This document shows, piece by piece, positions 51,971 through 61,706 of a stretch of DNA of 64,000 nt. Made by a program: the position numbers and the translations under genes. The DNA comes from Derxia gummosa DSM 723 (GTDB lineage Bacteria > Pseudomonadota > Gammaproteobacteria > Burkholderiales > Burkholderiaceae_E), in contig NZ_AXWS01000008.1 of the NCBI RefSeq assembly GCF_000482785.1, positions 124,001 through 188,000 on the forward strand. Direction: 5' to 3'. Under the pieces are notes generated by a model. The model was not told the origin of the DNA, did no database searches, and saw only the letters and a list, made by a program, of their open reading frames with translations. Every line of letters begins with the position of its first letter. Positions within the stretch are counted from its first letter, which is position 1.

Positions 51971-54900
51971 TCAGTGGCCCTCGCTGGTCGCGGCGAGCGC
52001 GGTGTTGCCGGCTTCGGCGGTAGTGGCCGCCGGCTTGCCGCCGAACATGCGCCGCACCACCACGAAGAACAGCGGGATGAAGAAGATGCCGAGCAGCGTC
52101 GCGGCGAGCATGCCGCCGAGCACGCCGGTGCCGATCGCGTTCTGCGCGCCCGAGCCGGCGCCGTTGGCCAGGGCCAGCGGCAGCACGCCGAGCGCGAAGG
52201 CGAGCGAGGTCATGAGGATCGGGCGCAGCCGCTGGCGCACCGCCTTGAGCGTCGCGTCGACGAGACCGAGGCCTTCCTTCTCCATGAGCTCCTTGGCGAA
52301 CTCGACGATCAGGATCGCGTTCTTGGCCGAAAGGCCGATCGTCGTCAGCAGGCCGACCTGGAAGTACACGTCGTTCGACAGCCCGCGACCCGTCGCCGCG
52401 AGCACCGCGCCGAGCAGGCCGAGCGGCACGACGAGCATGACCGCGAACGGGATCGACCAGCTTTCGTACAGCGCCGCGAGGCAGAGGAAGACCACCAGCA
52501 GCGAGATCGCGTAGAGCGCCGGCCCTTGCGAGCCCGTCAGCCTTTCCTGGTACGACAGGCCGGTCCAGGCCAGACCCACGCCCGGCGGCAGCTTGGCCGC
52601 GATCTCCTCGATCGCCTGCATCGCCACGCCCGAACTCACGCCCGGCGCCGGCATGCCCTGGATGTTGACGGCGGGCAGGCCGTTGTAGCGCTCCAGGCGC
52701 GGCGAGCCGTATTCCCAGTGCGAGCTGGCGAAGGCGCTGAACGGCACCATCTGTCCGGCGTTGTTGCGCACGCGCCAGCGGTCGATGTCTTCCGGCACGA
52801 CGCGGAACGGCGCATCCGCTTGCAGATACACGCGCTTGACGCGGCCGCGGTCGATGAAGTCGTTGACGTAGCTGCTGCCCCAGGCGGTGCTGAGCGTGGT
52901 GTTGATGTCGGCCATGCTCAGGCCTAGCGCGCCGGCCTTCGCCGGGTCGATGTCGACGCGGAACTGCGGCTCGTCGTTCTGGCCGTTGGGGCGCACCGCC
53001 ATCAGGCGCCGGTCCTGCGCGGCCATGCCGAGCAGCATGTTGCGGGCTTCCATCAGCTTGGCGTGGCCGATGCCCGTCTGGTCCTGCAGGTAGACGTCGA
53101 AGCCGGTCGCGTTGCCGAGTTCCACCACGGCGGGCGGCGCGAAGGCGAAGGTCATCGCGTCGCGCCATTGCATGAAGGCGCCCATCGCGCGGCCGGCCAC
53201 GGCGTTCACCGTCAGGTCGGGGCGGTGACGCTGCGACCAGTCCTTCATGTTGACGAAGGCGAGGCCGGTGTTCTGGCCCTGGCCCGCGAACGAGAAGCCG
53301 ACCACGGTGAACACCGAGTTCACGGCCTCCTTCTCGCCCATGAAGTGCTCTTCCATGCGCTCGATCACGCCCAGCGTGCGTTCCTGCGGCGAGCCCGGCG
53401 GCAGCTGGGTCATCGCGAACAGCACGCCCTGGTCTTCATCGGGCAGGAAGGCGGTCGGCAGGCGCAGGAACAGGAAGCCCATGCCGACCACCAGCGCCGC
53501 GTACACCACCAGCCAGCGCAGGCCGCGCCTGACGATCGCGCCGACCATGCCGGTATAGCGGCCGGTGGCCGACTCGAACTTGCGGTTGAACCAGCCGAAG
53601 AAGCCGCGCTCGGCGTAGTGATGGCCCTTGGCCACGGGCTTGAGCAGCGTCGCGCACAGCGCCGGCGTGAGGATGATGGCCACCGCCACCGACAGCAGCA
53701 TCGACGCGACGATCGTGATCGAGAACTGGCGGTAGATCACGCCCACCGAGCCGCCGAAGAACGCCATCGGCACGAACACCGCGCTCAGCACGAGGGCGAT
53801 GCCGACGAGCGCGCCGGTGATCTGGCCCATCGACTTGCGCGTCGCTTCCTTGGGCGAGAGGCCTTCCTCGCTCATCACGCGCTCGACGTTCTCGACCACG
53901 ACGATCGCGTCGTCCACCAGCAGGCCGATGGCCAGCACCATGCCGAACATCGTCAGCGTGTTGATGCTGAAGCCGAGGCCGAGCATCACCGCGAAGGTGC
54001 CGAGCAGCACGACCGGCACCGCGATGGTCGGGATGAGCGTGGCGCGGAAGTTCTGCAGGAACAGGTACATCACGAGGAAGACCAGCACCACCGCTTCCGC
54101 AAGCGTCTTCACGACCTCGTGGATCGACACCTGCACGAACGGCGTCGTGTCGTAGGGATAGACCACGCTGAGCCCGGCCGGGAAGTACTGCCCGAGGCGC
54201 TCCATCTCGGCGCGCACCGCATGCGCGGTGTCGAGCGCGTTGGCGCCGGTGGCGAGCTTCACGCCCACGCCGGCCGCCGGCTTGCCGTTGTAGCGCGCGA
54301 TGACGTTGTAGCTCTCGCCGCCGATCTCGACCCGGGCCACGTCCTTCAGCCGCACGGTGGCGCCGGCGGTGCTGGTGCGCAGCACGATGTCGCCGAACTG
54401 CTCGGGCGTCTGGAGCCGCGTCTGTGCGGTGATGGTCGCGTTGAGCGCCGTGCCCTTGGGCGAGGGCGCGCCGCCGATCTGGCCGGCCGACACCTGCGCG
54501 TTCTGCGCGGTGATGGCGTCGTTCACGTCGGTGACGGTGAGCTTGTAGTTGTCGAGCTTGAGCGGATCGAGCCAGATGCGCATCGAGTACTGCGAGCCGA
54601 ACTGCTGGATCTCGCCCACGCCCGGCACGCGGCTGAGCGGATCGACCAGGGTCGAGGCCACGTAGTCGCCGATGTCGATGTCGGACAGCGCGCCGTCCTG
54701 CGACACGAAGCCGAGCACCATCAGGAAGTTGGTGGTCGACTTCGTCACCTGCACGCCCTGGCGCTGCACTTCCTGCGGCAGCAGCGGCGTGGCCAGTTGC
54801 AGCTTGTTCTGCACCTGCACCTGGGCGATGTCGGGGTTGGTGCCGGCGTCGAAGGTGAGGGTGATCTGGGCCTGGCCGGCGCCGTCGCTGGTCGAGCTCA

Positions 54901-55132
54901 TGTAGCGCAGGCCGTCGATGCCCTTCATGCGCTGCTCGATGATCTGGGTGACGGTGTCTTCCAGCGTCTTGGCCGAGGCGCCCGGATAGTTGGCCGTGAT
55001 GGTTACCGCGGGCGGCGCGATGCTGGGGTATTGCGCGATCGGCAGGCTGCGGATGGCGAGCACGCCGGCCAGCATCAGGATGATGGCCAGCACCCACGCG
55101 AAGATGGGCCGGTCGATGAAGAAGCGGGACAT
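51971..55132 (-). CDS. RND multidrug efflux pump, HAE1 family (AcrB/MexB-like)
   Basis: A 1053-residue inner-membrane proton antiporter with twelve helices and two large periplasmic loops. It starts [37 protein letters not shown] carries the proton-relay Asp pair, and [17 protein letters not shown] the matching C-terminal helix. Full length for the family. It exports drugs, solvents or aromatic acids, which might protect the cell during growth on phenolics. Confidence 0.96.
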   Translation of the reverse strand: MSRFFIDRPIFAWVLAIILMLAGVLAIRSLPIAQYPSIAPPAVTITANYPGASAKTLEDTVTQIIEQRMKGIDGLRYMSSTSDGAGQAQITLTFDAGTNPDIAQVQVQNKLQLATPLLPQEVQRQGVQVTKSTTNFLMVLGFVSQDGALSDIDIGDYVASTLVDPLSRVPGVGEIQQFGSQYSMRIWLDPLKLDNYKLTVTDVNDAITAQNAQVSAGQIGGAPSPKGTALNATITAQTRLQTPEQFGDIVLRTSTAGATVRLKDVARVEIGGESYNVIARYNGKPAAGVGVKLATGANALDTAHAVRAEMERLGQYFPAGLSVVYPYDTTPFVQVSIHEVVKTLAEAVVLVFLVMYLFLQNFRATLIPTIAVPVVLLGTFAVMLGLGFSINTLTMFGMVLAIGLLVDDAIVVVENVERVMSEEGLSPKEATRKSMGQITGALVGIALVLSAVFVPMAFFGGSVGVIYRQFSITIVASMLLSVAVAIILTPALCATLLKPVAKGHHYAERGFFGWFNRKFESATGRYTGMVGAIVRRGLRWLVVYAALVVGMGFLFLRLPTAFLPDEDQGVLFAMTQLPPGSPQERTLGVIERMEEHFMGEKEAVNSVFTVVGFSFAGQGQNTGLAFVNMKDWSQRHRPDLTVNAVAGRAMGAFMQWRDAMTFAFAPPAVVELGNATGFDVYLQDQTGIGHAKLMEARNMLLGMAAQDRRLMAVRPNGQNDEPQFRVDIDPAKAGALGLSMADINTTLSTAWGSSYVNDFIDRGRVKRVYLQADAPFRVVPEDIDRWRVRNNAGQMVPFSAFASSHWEYGSPRLERYNGLPAVNIQGMPAPGVSSGVAMQAIEEIAAKLPPGVGLAWTGLSYQERLTGSQGPALYAISLLVVFLCLAALYESWSIPFAVMLVVPLGLLGAVLAATGRGLSNDVYFQVGLLTTIGLSAKNAILIVEFAKELMEKEGLGLVDATLKAVRQRLRPILMTSLAFALGVLPLALANGAGSGAQNAIGTGVLGGMLAATLLGIFFIPLFFVVVRRMFGGKPAATTAEAGNTALAATSEGH

Positions 55133-55148
55133 GATCGGGCTCCCGTTC

Positions 55149-56402
55149 TCAGCGCGCGGCGGTCTGCGCGGGCGCGGCTTCGGCCTTGGCCGATCCGGCG
55201 TCCTTGCCGGTCGGCGCGGCGTTGCCGCCCTGGGCCTGCGCGGGCGCGGCGCTCATGTCCTGCGCCTGCACGGGCGCGCCCGGCTGCACGTATTGCAGGC
55301 CCTCGACGATCACCTTGTCGCCGGCGTTCAGCCCTTTGGCGACGAGCCAGCTGTCGCCCACGGTGCGCGTCACGTCGATGAGCCTCGGCTCGGCCTTGCC
55401 CTCGGCGCCCACCACCATCACCTGGGCTTCGCCGCGCGGCGTGCGGCTCACGGCGCGTTGCGGCACGGTGATCGCGGCGCTGCTCGACCCTTGCGGCACG
55501 GCGGCGCGCACGTACATGCCCGGCAGCAGTTCGCCCTTCGGGTTCGGGAACACGGCGCGCAGCGTGACCGCGCCCGTCGCCTGATCGACGCTCACCTCGG
55601 CGAACTCGAGCTTGCCTTCGAGCGCATAGGCGCTGCCGTCCTCCAGCGTCAGGCGCACGGCGGCCTTGCCGTCGCCCGCGCTCTTGAGCTGGCCCTCGGC
55701 CAGCGCGCGGCGCAGCTTGAGCAGCTCGGCGCTCGATTGCGTGATGTCCACATAGATCGGGTCGAGCTGCTGGATGGTCGCGAGCGCCTCGGCCTGGCCG
55801 GCCGTCACGAGCGCGCCCGGCGTCGCGGCCGAGCGGCCGATGCGGCCGGTGATGGGCGCGCTCACGCGGGTCCAGTCGAGGTTGATGCGCGCGGTCTGCA
55901 CGTCGGCGCGGCGGGCGGCCACGTCGGCCTCGGCCTGGGCGAGGGCGGCGTCGCTGTCCTCGACGGTCTGCTTGCTGATCGCGTCGATCTTGCCCAGCTC
56001 GCGGTTGCGCTGGGCGGTCAGGCGGGCCGATTCGGCGGTGGCCTCGGCGCGCTTGAGCGCGGCGGCGGCACTGTCGAAGGCGGCCTGATAGCTGCGCGCG
56101 TCGATCTGGTAGAGCGGCGCGCCCGCCTTGACCTCGGCGCCTTCCTTGAACAGCCGCTCGCGCAGCAGTCCGCCCACCTGCGGGCGCACTTCGGCGATCT
56201 GATAGGCGGCGGTACGGCCCGGCAGCTCGGTGCTCAGCTCGACCGTGCGCGCGGCGACGGTGACGGTGCCAACCGAGGGCGCGGGCGGCGCACCGCCGGG
56301 CGCGCCGCCCGCGTGCTGGTCGCCACCCGACTGGCCACAGGCCGCAAGCACGGCCACGACGATCGCAAGCGGGACGAATTTATTGATGGTTGGACTGAGC
56401 AT
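55149..56402 (-). CDS. RND periplasmic adaptor lipoprotein (AcrA/MexA-like)
   Basis: A 417-residue membrane-fusion protein. The lipobox LAAC gives a lipid-bearing Cys at about 22. A Gly/Pro-rich spacer, the lipoyl and hairpin domains ([22 protein letters not shown]) and the beta-barrel ([17 protein letters not shown]) follow. The Ala/Gln-rich tail is a little longer than usual. The start at 56402 follows GAGGG and gives a clean lipoprotein signal. First gene of the operon. Confidence 0.94.
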   Translation of the reverse strand: MLSPTINKFVPLAIVVAVLAACGQSGGDQHAGGAPGGAPPAPSVGTVTVAARTVELSTELPGRTAAYQIAEVRPQVGGLLRERLFKEGAEVKAGAPLYQIDARSYQAAFDSAAAALKRAEATAESARLTAQRNRELGKIDAISKQTVEDSDAALAQAEADVAARRADVQTARINLDWTRVSAPITGRIGRSAATPGALVTAGQAEALATIQQLDPIYVDITQSSAELLKLRRALAEGQLKSAGDGKAAVRLTLEDGSAYALEGKLEFAEVSVDQATGAVTLRAVFPNPKGELLPGMYVRAAVPQGSSSAAITVPQRAVSRTPRGEAQVMVVGAEGKAEPRLIDVTRTVGDSWLVAKGLNAGDKVIVEGLQYVQPGAPVQAQDMSAAPAQAQGGNAAPTGKDAGSAKAEAAPAQTAAR

Positions 56403-56456
56403 GAAGCCCTCGCGCAAGAAAGAAATGAGGTCCGGCATCGGCTGCCGGCATTTTCT

Positions 56457-56472
56457 GAATGATCGTTCATTC
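56457..56472. promoter_or_regulatory. Palindrome GAATGATCGTTCATTC, candidate TetR operator
   Basis: Six-base arms GAATGA and TCATTC with a 4-base centre lie 55 bases before the adaptor start, where repressor binding would block the efflux promoter. The TetR protein encoded at the operon's end is the obvious candidate. The rest of 56403-56625 shows no gene. Confidence 0.65.
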
Positions 56473-56625
56473 TAGAAAAGAAGCTGCCATGACAGTAATT
56501 CCCTCATGCTTCGATTTGTAACCGGATTGGCGCGGATCGCCGACCCGAGCGGCCGAAGCCGCGACGGCGGCCGGGCGGCGGGAGCGGTGGTGGGCTGGCG
56601 CTGCGATGGTCGCGGACGCTGCCGC

Positions 56626-57663
56626 TCAGGGCCAGATCGCGCGCAGCACTTGCGCGAGCCGCGCGCCCGCGAGCGTGAGCTGGGTCTTCTGGATGTCGGT
56701 CTTCATGTCCTTGTAGCCGCCGGGCAGGCGGGCGTCCCAGTGGCCGCCTTCGCGTGGAGAGAAGTCGATGTCGCGGTAGGCGCGGCGCGCCTGTGACAGC
56801 GATTGCGTGGCCCATTGCGCGGGCCAGTCGTCGATCGGGCCGTCCGATTGCGCCACGCGCCGTGCCGAGGCAAGCCAGCGCGCATCGATCCTGTCGGGGC
56901 CGAGCGCGGCGGGGACGTCGTCCCACAGCGCATGCAGGCTCGCGCCTTCGCGGCCGTCGGCGCGCAGGCTGCGGATGGCGTTGCCGCCGGTGGTCTCCAT
57001 GCGGCGGCGGTCGTACACGTCATTGTCGGGATCGACGCGCTGGCCGGCGTCGTCGAGATAGACGGCGCCGACGTGCAGCGGCTGGTGGATGTCGCCGACG
57101 TAATGCGCGAGCAGCAGCAGCGCCTCGCGCCTGCTCTCGAAGCGGAAGGGCGGCGGCGCGAAGCCGCTGCGCAGCATGCGGATCGCGGCGGTCGTGGCGC
57201 CGACGATGTCGCTCTCGCGCGTGCCGACGCGGCCGAGCGCCCAGGCGCGGCGCTGGAGCGCGACGTCGGTGTAGTGGTAGCCCTTGTGGCAGATCTCGTC
57301 GCCGGGTTCGCGGCGGCAGTTGTCCTCGTTGCGGCGCACGAAATCGACCATCGCGCGTTCGCCGGCATCGCTCTCGAAGATGCGGCAGTCGCGGTAGCGG
57401 CCTTCGGTGGCGTAGCGCCAGCCGTAGTCGCCGTCGCGCTCGACGCCCTTGGCGCAATCGGCCCAGGTGGCGGCGTCGCGCAGGCTCAGGCCGCCGAGCA
57501 GTCGCTTCACTTCGTCGGCGGCACGGCTGCCGGCGAGCAGCTGGTCGGCGATCGCGCCGACGGTCTGGTGGCCGTCACCGCCCCAGGCGCGGGCATGGGG
57601 TGCGTGAAAGGCGAGGGCGGCGGCGAGCAGGGCCAGCGCGGCGAGACGTTGTGCGAGGTTCAT
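56626..57663 (-). CDS. Secreted S1/P1-type zinc nuclease
   Basis: A 345-residue nuclease. The signal peptide ends at ARA-W, so the mature protein begins with Trp27 as the family needs for its zinc cluster; His32, and the HYVGDIHQPLH motif with His and Asp ligands, are present. It cleaves single-stranded DNA and RNA outside the cytoplasm, probably to recover phosphate or nucleosides. The start at 57663 is the only one that gives a sensible signal peptide. Confidence 0.9.
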   Translation of the reverse strand: MNLAQRLAALALLAAALAFHAPHARAWGGDGHQTVGAIADQLLAGSRAADEVKRLLGGLSLRDAATWADCAKGVERDGDYGWRYATEGRYRDCRIFESDAGERAMVDFVRRNEDNCRREPGDEICHKGYHYTDVALQRRAWALGRVGTRESDIVGATTAAIRMLRSGFAPPPFRFESRREALLLLAHYVGDIHQPLHVGAVYLDDAGQRVDPDNDVYDRRRMETTGGNAIRSLRADGREGASLHALWDDVPAALGPDRIDARWLASARRVAQSDGPIDDWPAQWATQSLSQARRAYRDIDFSPREGGHWDARLPGGYKDMKTDIQKTQLTLAGARLAQVLRAIWP

Positions 57664-58021
57664 GAAGCGGACTGCGGTGAGGCTTGAAGGTGAGGCCCGT
57701 GGCGCGCGGCGCGACCGGGACGGCGGCGCTGGCCGGAGCGCGGACGCGAACGGCCCGTCGGCTCGGGGGCGCGAAGCCTGCGCCCGGCGGCCGTGGGCGG
57801 GCAATCGCGGTTGCAAACGCGTGGCGGGTGGCGTGGCCGGCGGGCAACGGCGCGCCCGATTGCGCTGCCGGACCGCGCGGATCATGCGCGCGCCTCGCCG
57901 CCCATGGCCGGCGACATGCAAGCCGCGCATGAGGAAAGCTTTGCCTTCCGGGTCGCTGTCATGGCAGCTTTCGGGTCCGTCTTCATGCGCCGGCGCGCGC
58001 CGGCACCGTCAGGAGCCCGTC
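57664..58021 (+). other. Divergent intergenic region before the aldo-keto reductase gene
   Basis: This 358-base gap shows no credible gene. It contains small palindromes, CATGC-N7-GCATG near 57918 and an AAAGCTTT core near 57939, and AGGAG at 58011-58015, which sets the TTG start of the next gene. Confidence 0.5.
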
Positions 58022-59095
58022 TTGAAATACCGAAAACTCGGCCGAACCGGCCTCGACGTCAGCCTGATCTGCCTCGGCACCATGACCTGGGGCGAGCAGA
58101 ACACCGAGGCCGAGGCGCATGCGCAGATCGGCTACGCGCTCGACAACGGCGTCAACTTCATCGACACCGCCGAGATGTATCCGGTGCCGCCGCGCCCCGA
58201 GACACAAGGCCGCACCGAGAGCTACATCGGCTCGTGGATTGCCGCCAACCGGTCGCGCCGCGACAGCTTCGTGCTCGCGACCAAGGCCGCCGGCCCGACG
58301 CGTGCGCCGGCCGGCGCCACCAAGGGCCCCGCGCGCCCGTCGCACATCCGCGGCGGCCGCACGAACCTCACGCGAGCCAACCTCGAAGAAGCGCTCAACG
58401 ACAGCCTCAGGCGCCTGCAGACCGATCACGTCGATCTGTACCAGCTGCACTGGCCCGACCGCAGCACCAACTTCTTTGGCCAGCTCGGCTACACCCATGT
58501 GCCCGAGGAAGACACGGTCCCCATCCTCGAAACGCTCGAAGCCCTCGACGGCCTCGTGAAGAGCGGCAAGGTGCGCCATGTCGGCCTGAGCAACGAGACG
58601 CCCTGGGGCGTGAGCCAGTTCCTGCTGCATTCGCAGCTTGCCGGGCTGCCGCGCGTCGCGAGCATCCAGAACCCCTACAGCCTGCTGAACCGCAGCTTCG
58701 AGGTCGGCCTGGCCGAGATGAGCCTGCGCGAGGACGTGGGCCTGCTCGCCTATTCGCCGCTGGCCTTCGGCGTGCTGAGCGGCAAGTACCTCGGCGGCCA
58801 GAAGCCGGCCGGCGCGCGGCTGAGCCTGTTCGACCGCTTCCAGCGCTACAGCTCGGGCAACACCGAAGCCGCCGCCTACGAGTACGTGAAGCTCTTCCGC
58901 CAGGCCGGCATCGACCCGGCCCAGGGCGCGCTCGCCTTCGTCAACAGCCGGGGTTTCGTCGCATCGAACATCATCGGCGCGACGACGATGGACCAGCTGC
59001 GCGACAACATCGCGAGCGTCGACATCGAACTGCCGCCCGACCTGCTCGCGGCGATCGACGCGATCCACCAGCGCTGGCCCAATCCGGCGCCCTGA
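58022..59095 (+). CDS. tas: NADPH-dependent aldo-keto reductase, Tas-like
   Basis: A 357-residue reductase of aldehydes and ketones. The catalytic tetrad is Asp48, Tyr53, Lys88 and His143, and EMYPVPPRPETQGRTE and IQNPYSLLNRSFEVGLAE match E. coli Tas as I recall it. The start is a TTG at 58022 six bases after AGGAG; no in-frame ATG fits the family N-terminus (LKYRKLGRTGLDVS). The gene stands alone. Confidence 0.9.
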   Translation: MKYRKLGRTGLDVSLICLGTMTWGEQNTEAEAHAQIGYALDNGVNFIDTAEMYPVPPRPETQGRTESYIGSWIAANRSRRDSFVLATKAAGPTRAPAGATKGPARPSHIRGGRTNLTRANLEEALNDSLRRLQTDHVDLYQLHWPDRSTNFFGQLGYTHVPEEDTVPILETLEALDGLVKSGKVRHVGLSNETPWGVSQFLLHSQLAGLPRVASIQNPYSLLNRSFEVGLAEMSLREDVGLLAYSPLAFGVLSGKYLGGQKPAGARLSLFDRFQRYSSGNTEAAAYEYVKLFRQAGIDPAQGALAFVNSRGFVASNIIGATTMDQLRDNIASVDIELPPDLLAAIDAIHQRWPNPAP

Positions 59096-59311
59096 CGCCG
59101 GGTGCGCGCTCGGCCCACCGGGCCGACGCATGTGACGCCGCGCCAGCGTGCGCGACCCGGCGCGGCAGGACTCGGGCGCCGCGCCGGCCGGCGATGCGGA
59201 TCCCTGGGCGGAACACCCTTCAATTCCGCTCGGGCATGCCGAAGAGCAGGGAGTGCACGGCCCGACGACGCGGGTCGCGCCCACTTCGCCCCCTTGCCCG
59301 GAGACAAGCGC

Positions 59312-59692
59312 ATGCCCGCCGCCTCGGCCACCGCCTGGCACGAAACCCACGTCGAATCCCTGCTCGTGCGCGCCTGGTCGATCGCGCACACCGCCTCGGG
59401 GCACTGCCTGCTGTCGAACCGCGCCGGCAAGCTCAGGCTGCTGGTGCCACCGAGCTTCGAGGGCGCGCTGGACGAGATGCGCACCGGCCGCAGCGTCACG
59501 ATCGAGCCGAGCGCCGAGACGCCCGACGCGATGGTCGAGATCGTGTTCGAGGACGGCAGCGAGACGCCCTTCGCCATCGCCCAGCCGCGCTGCCTCATCG
59601 ACGGCACGCTCGGCCGCGCGCTGTTCGTGCCCTTCACCGTCTGGACCACCGCCGGCAAGCAGATGACGCTGCGCGCCGACGTGCTGCTCTGA
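59312..59692 (+). CDS. Hypothetical protein
   Basis: A 126-residue soluble protein that I do not recognise. It starts at 59312 after CGGAGA and has no signal peptide or membrane helix. It looks like a small beta-rich domain (ASGHCLLSNRAGKLRLLVPP, VEIVFEDGSETPFAIAQ, LFVPFTVWTTAGKQMTLRA). The last segment resembles a TOBE fold strand, and such a sequence continues past the stop in another frame (see next entry). Confidence 0.6.
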   Translation: MPAASATAWHETHVESLLVRAWSIAHTASGHCLLSNRAGKLRLLVPPSFEGALDEMRTGRSVTIEPSAETPDAMVEIVFEDGSETPFAIAQPRCLIDGTLGRALFVPFTVWTTAGKQMTLRADVLL

Positions 59693-59802
59693 ACCTCCGC
59701 CGCCGCCCGCTTGGTGACAATCCCGAAGCGGCCGCCGCGATCGGCGACCATGTCCGCATCGAATGGGACCCGGCACGCGCCCGGGTCCATGCCGCGGCCT
59801 GA
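59693..59802 (+). pseudogene. Possible frameshifted continuation resembling an ABC ATPase TOBE tail
   Basis: Read in the frame ending at 59802, this stretch gives NLRRRPLGDNPEAAAAIGDH followed by VRIEWDPARARVH, like the final strands of polyamine-type ABC ATPases, with coding-like third positions. A one-base slip near 59689 would join it to the gene before. It may instead be a relic or chance. No ATPase domain is present. Confidence 0.3.
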
Positions 59803-59907
59803 GGCCAGGCGCGCGGCAGACGGGACGGGGCAGGGCGCCGCGCCGCATGCGGGCGCCGCCGCCGGCCCGGCCGCGTCCGGCCTGCAACCGCTTTCACAGT
59901 CCAGTCC

Positions 59908-61368
59908 ATGACCACCACTTCGCTCACGCTTTCCGATCCCTCGCTGCTGCGCGAGGCCTGTTTCATCGACGGTGAATGGATCACCGGCGCCGACACGCTC
60001 GACGTGATCGACCCCGCGCGCGGCACGCTCGTCGCCCGCGTGCCCAGGCTCGGCGCGGCCGAGACCGAGGCCGCCGTCATCGCCGCAGAACGCGCGCTGC
60101 CCGCCTGGCGCGCGCTCACCGCCGACGAGCGCTCGCGCCTGCTCATGAAGCTGCACGACCTGCTCATCGACAACGTCGAAGACCTCGCTCGCCTGCTCAC
60201 CGCCGAGCAGGGCAAGCCGCTGGCCGAGTCGCGCGGCGAGATCCGCTACGGCGCCGGCTACCTGCGCTGGTTCGCCGAGGAGGCCCGCCGCATCTACGGC
60301 GAAACCATCCCCGCCCACGCGGCCGACAAGCGCCTCATCGCCATCCGGCAGCCGGTGGGCGTGGTGGGCGCGATCACGCCCTGGAACTTCCCCAACGCGA
60401 TGATCGCCCGCAAGCTCGCGCCGGCGCTCGCGGCCGGCTGCACGATGGTGCTCAAGCCGGCCGAACTCACGCCGCTGTCGGCCTTCGCGCTGGCCGAGCT
60501 GGCGCGCCGCGCCGGCATTCCGCGCGGCGTGTTCAACGTGCTGACGGGCGACGCGGCCGCGATCGGCGGCGTGCTCACGAAGCATCCGGCGGTGCGCAAG
60601 ATCACCTTCACCGGCTCGACCGCCGTGGGCAAGCTGCTGCTCGCCCAGGCCGCCGACACGGTCAAGAAGGTGAGCATGGAACTCGGCGGCCACGCGCCCT
60701 TCATCGTGTTCGACGACGCCGATCTCGATGCCGCCGTCGAGGGCGCGGTCGCCGCCAAGTACCGCAACTCGGGCCAGACCTGCGTCTGCGCCAACCGCTT
60801 CATCGTGCAGGCCGGCATCCACGACGCCTTCGTCGAGAAGCTCGGCGCGCGCGCCGCCGCGCTCAAGGTCGGCCCCGGCGATGCCGAGGGCACGGTGCAG
60901 GGGCCGCTCATCGACGCGCGCGCCGTCGCCAAGGTCGAGTCGCACGTCGCCGACGCGATCGGGCAAGGCGCGCGCGTGGTGACGGGCGGCAGGCGCCACG
61001 AGGCCGGCGCCAACTTCTACGCGCCGACGGTGCTGGCCGGCGTCACGCCCGCGATGCGCATCGCGCGCGAGGAAACCTTCGGGCCGGTGGCGCCGGTGTT
61101 CCGCTTCGAGACCGAGGCCGAGGCGCTCGCGCTCGCCAACGCCAGCGAGAGCGGCCTCGCGGGCTACTTCTTCACGCGCGACATCGGCCGCGCCTTCCGC
61201 GTGGCCGAGGCGATGGAGGTGGGCATGGTCGGCATCAACACCGGCCTCATCTCGACCGAGGTCGCGCCCTTCGGCGGCGTGAAGCAGTCGGGCCTCGGGC
61301 GCGAGGGCGGCCGCGCCGGCATCGAGGACTACCTGGAAATCAAGTACCTGTGCTTCGGCGGCATCTGA
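59908..61368 (+). CDS. gabD: NAD(P)-dependent succinate-semialdehyde dehydrogenase
   Basis: A 486-residue aldehyde dehydrogenase. Asn160 (TPWNFP), Lys183, Glu258 (MELGGHAP) and the nucleophile Cys292 (NSGQTCVCANR) are all present. The QGKPLAESRGEI, FNVLTGDAAAIG and NTGLISTEVAPFGGVKQSG segments are typical of GabD. It oxidises succinate semialdehyde to succinate, feeding the citric acid cycle. The gene stands alone before the riboswitch. Confidence 0.9.
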   Translation: MTTTSLTLSDPSLLREACFIDGEWITGADTLDVIDPARGTLVARVPRLGAAETEAAVIAAERALPAWRALTADERSRLLMKLHDLLIDNVEDLARLLTAEQGKPLAESRGEIRYGAGYLRWFAEEARRIYGETIPAHAADKRLIAIRQPVGVVGAITPWNFPNAMIARKLAPALAAGCTMVLKPAELTPLSAFALAELARRAGIPRGVFNVLTGDAAAIGGVLTKHPAVRKITFTGSTAVGKLLLAQAADTVKKVSMELGGHAPFIVFDDADLDAAVEGAVAAKYRNSGQTCVCANRFIVQAGIHDAFVEKLGARAAALKVGPGDAEGTVQGPLIDARAVAKVESHVADAIGQGARVVTGGRRHEAGANFYAPTVLAGVTPAMRIAREETFGPVAPVFRFETEAEALALANASESGLAGYFFTRDIGRAFRVAEAMEVGMVGINTGLISTEVAPFGGVKQSGLGREGGRAGIEDYLEIKYLCFGGI

Positions 61369-61426
61369 CGCCCGCACGGCGGGAAGCCGGACCTGATGGC
61401 CCGGACGCTGGGCTATCCTCCGCGCC

Positions 61427-61620
61427 GTTGGTGCTCCGCGGTCCGTTCGTGACCGCGAGTTAAACGGGAAGAAGGACGGTCGGCGCCATGCCGGCCCAAC
61501 CTCGCTGCCCCCGCAACGGTAGGCAAACAGGCATCCGCCTGACGCCCATCCAACGCCACTGCCGGCCTCGCGCCGGTGGGAAGGCGATGGGCGTGTTTGC
61601 CAGCCCGGATACCGGCCAAC
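61427..61620 (+). ncRNA. Cobalamin (adenosylcobalamin) riboswitch
   Basis: The conserved cobalamin elements appear in order: GTTAAACGGGAA (61459-61470), GCTGCCCCCGCAACGGTA (61504-61521), GCCACTG (61555-61561), GGTGGGAAGGC (61575-61585) and the B12 box AGCCCGGATACCGGCC (61602-61617). It lies 87 bases before btuB and should lower its expression when cobalamin is plentiful. No T-run terminator follows, so control by hiding the ribosome site is likelier. Confidence 0.95.
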
Positions 61621-61706
61621 AAGGCGACACGCCCGCGCGGCGTGCCATTGGCCCATGCACTGTCGGGGAAGGCGGTGAGGGCAGTCCGTTGTTCCGGTTC
61701 CATTTC

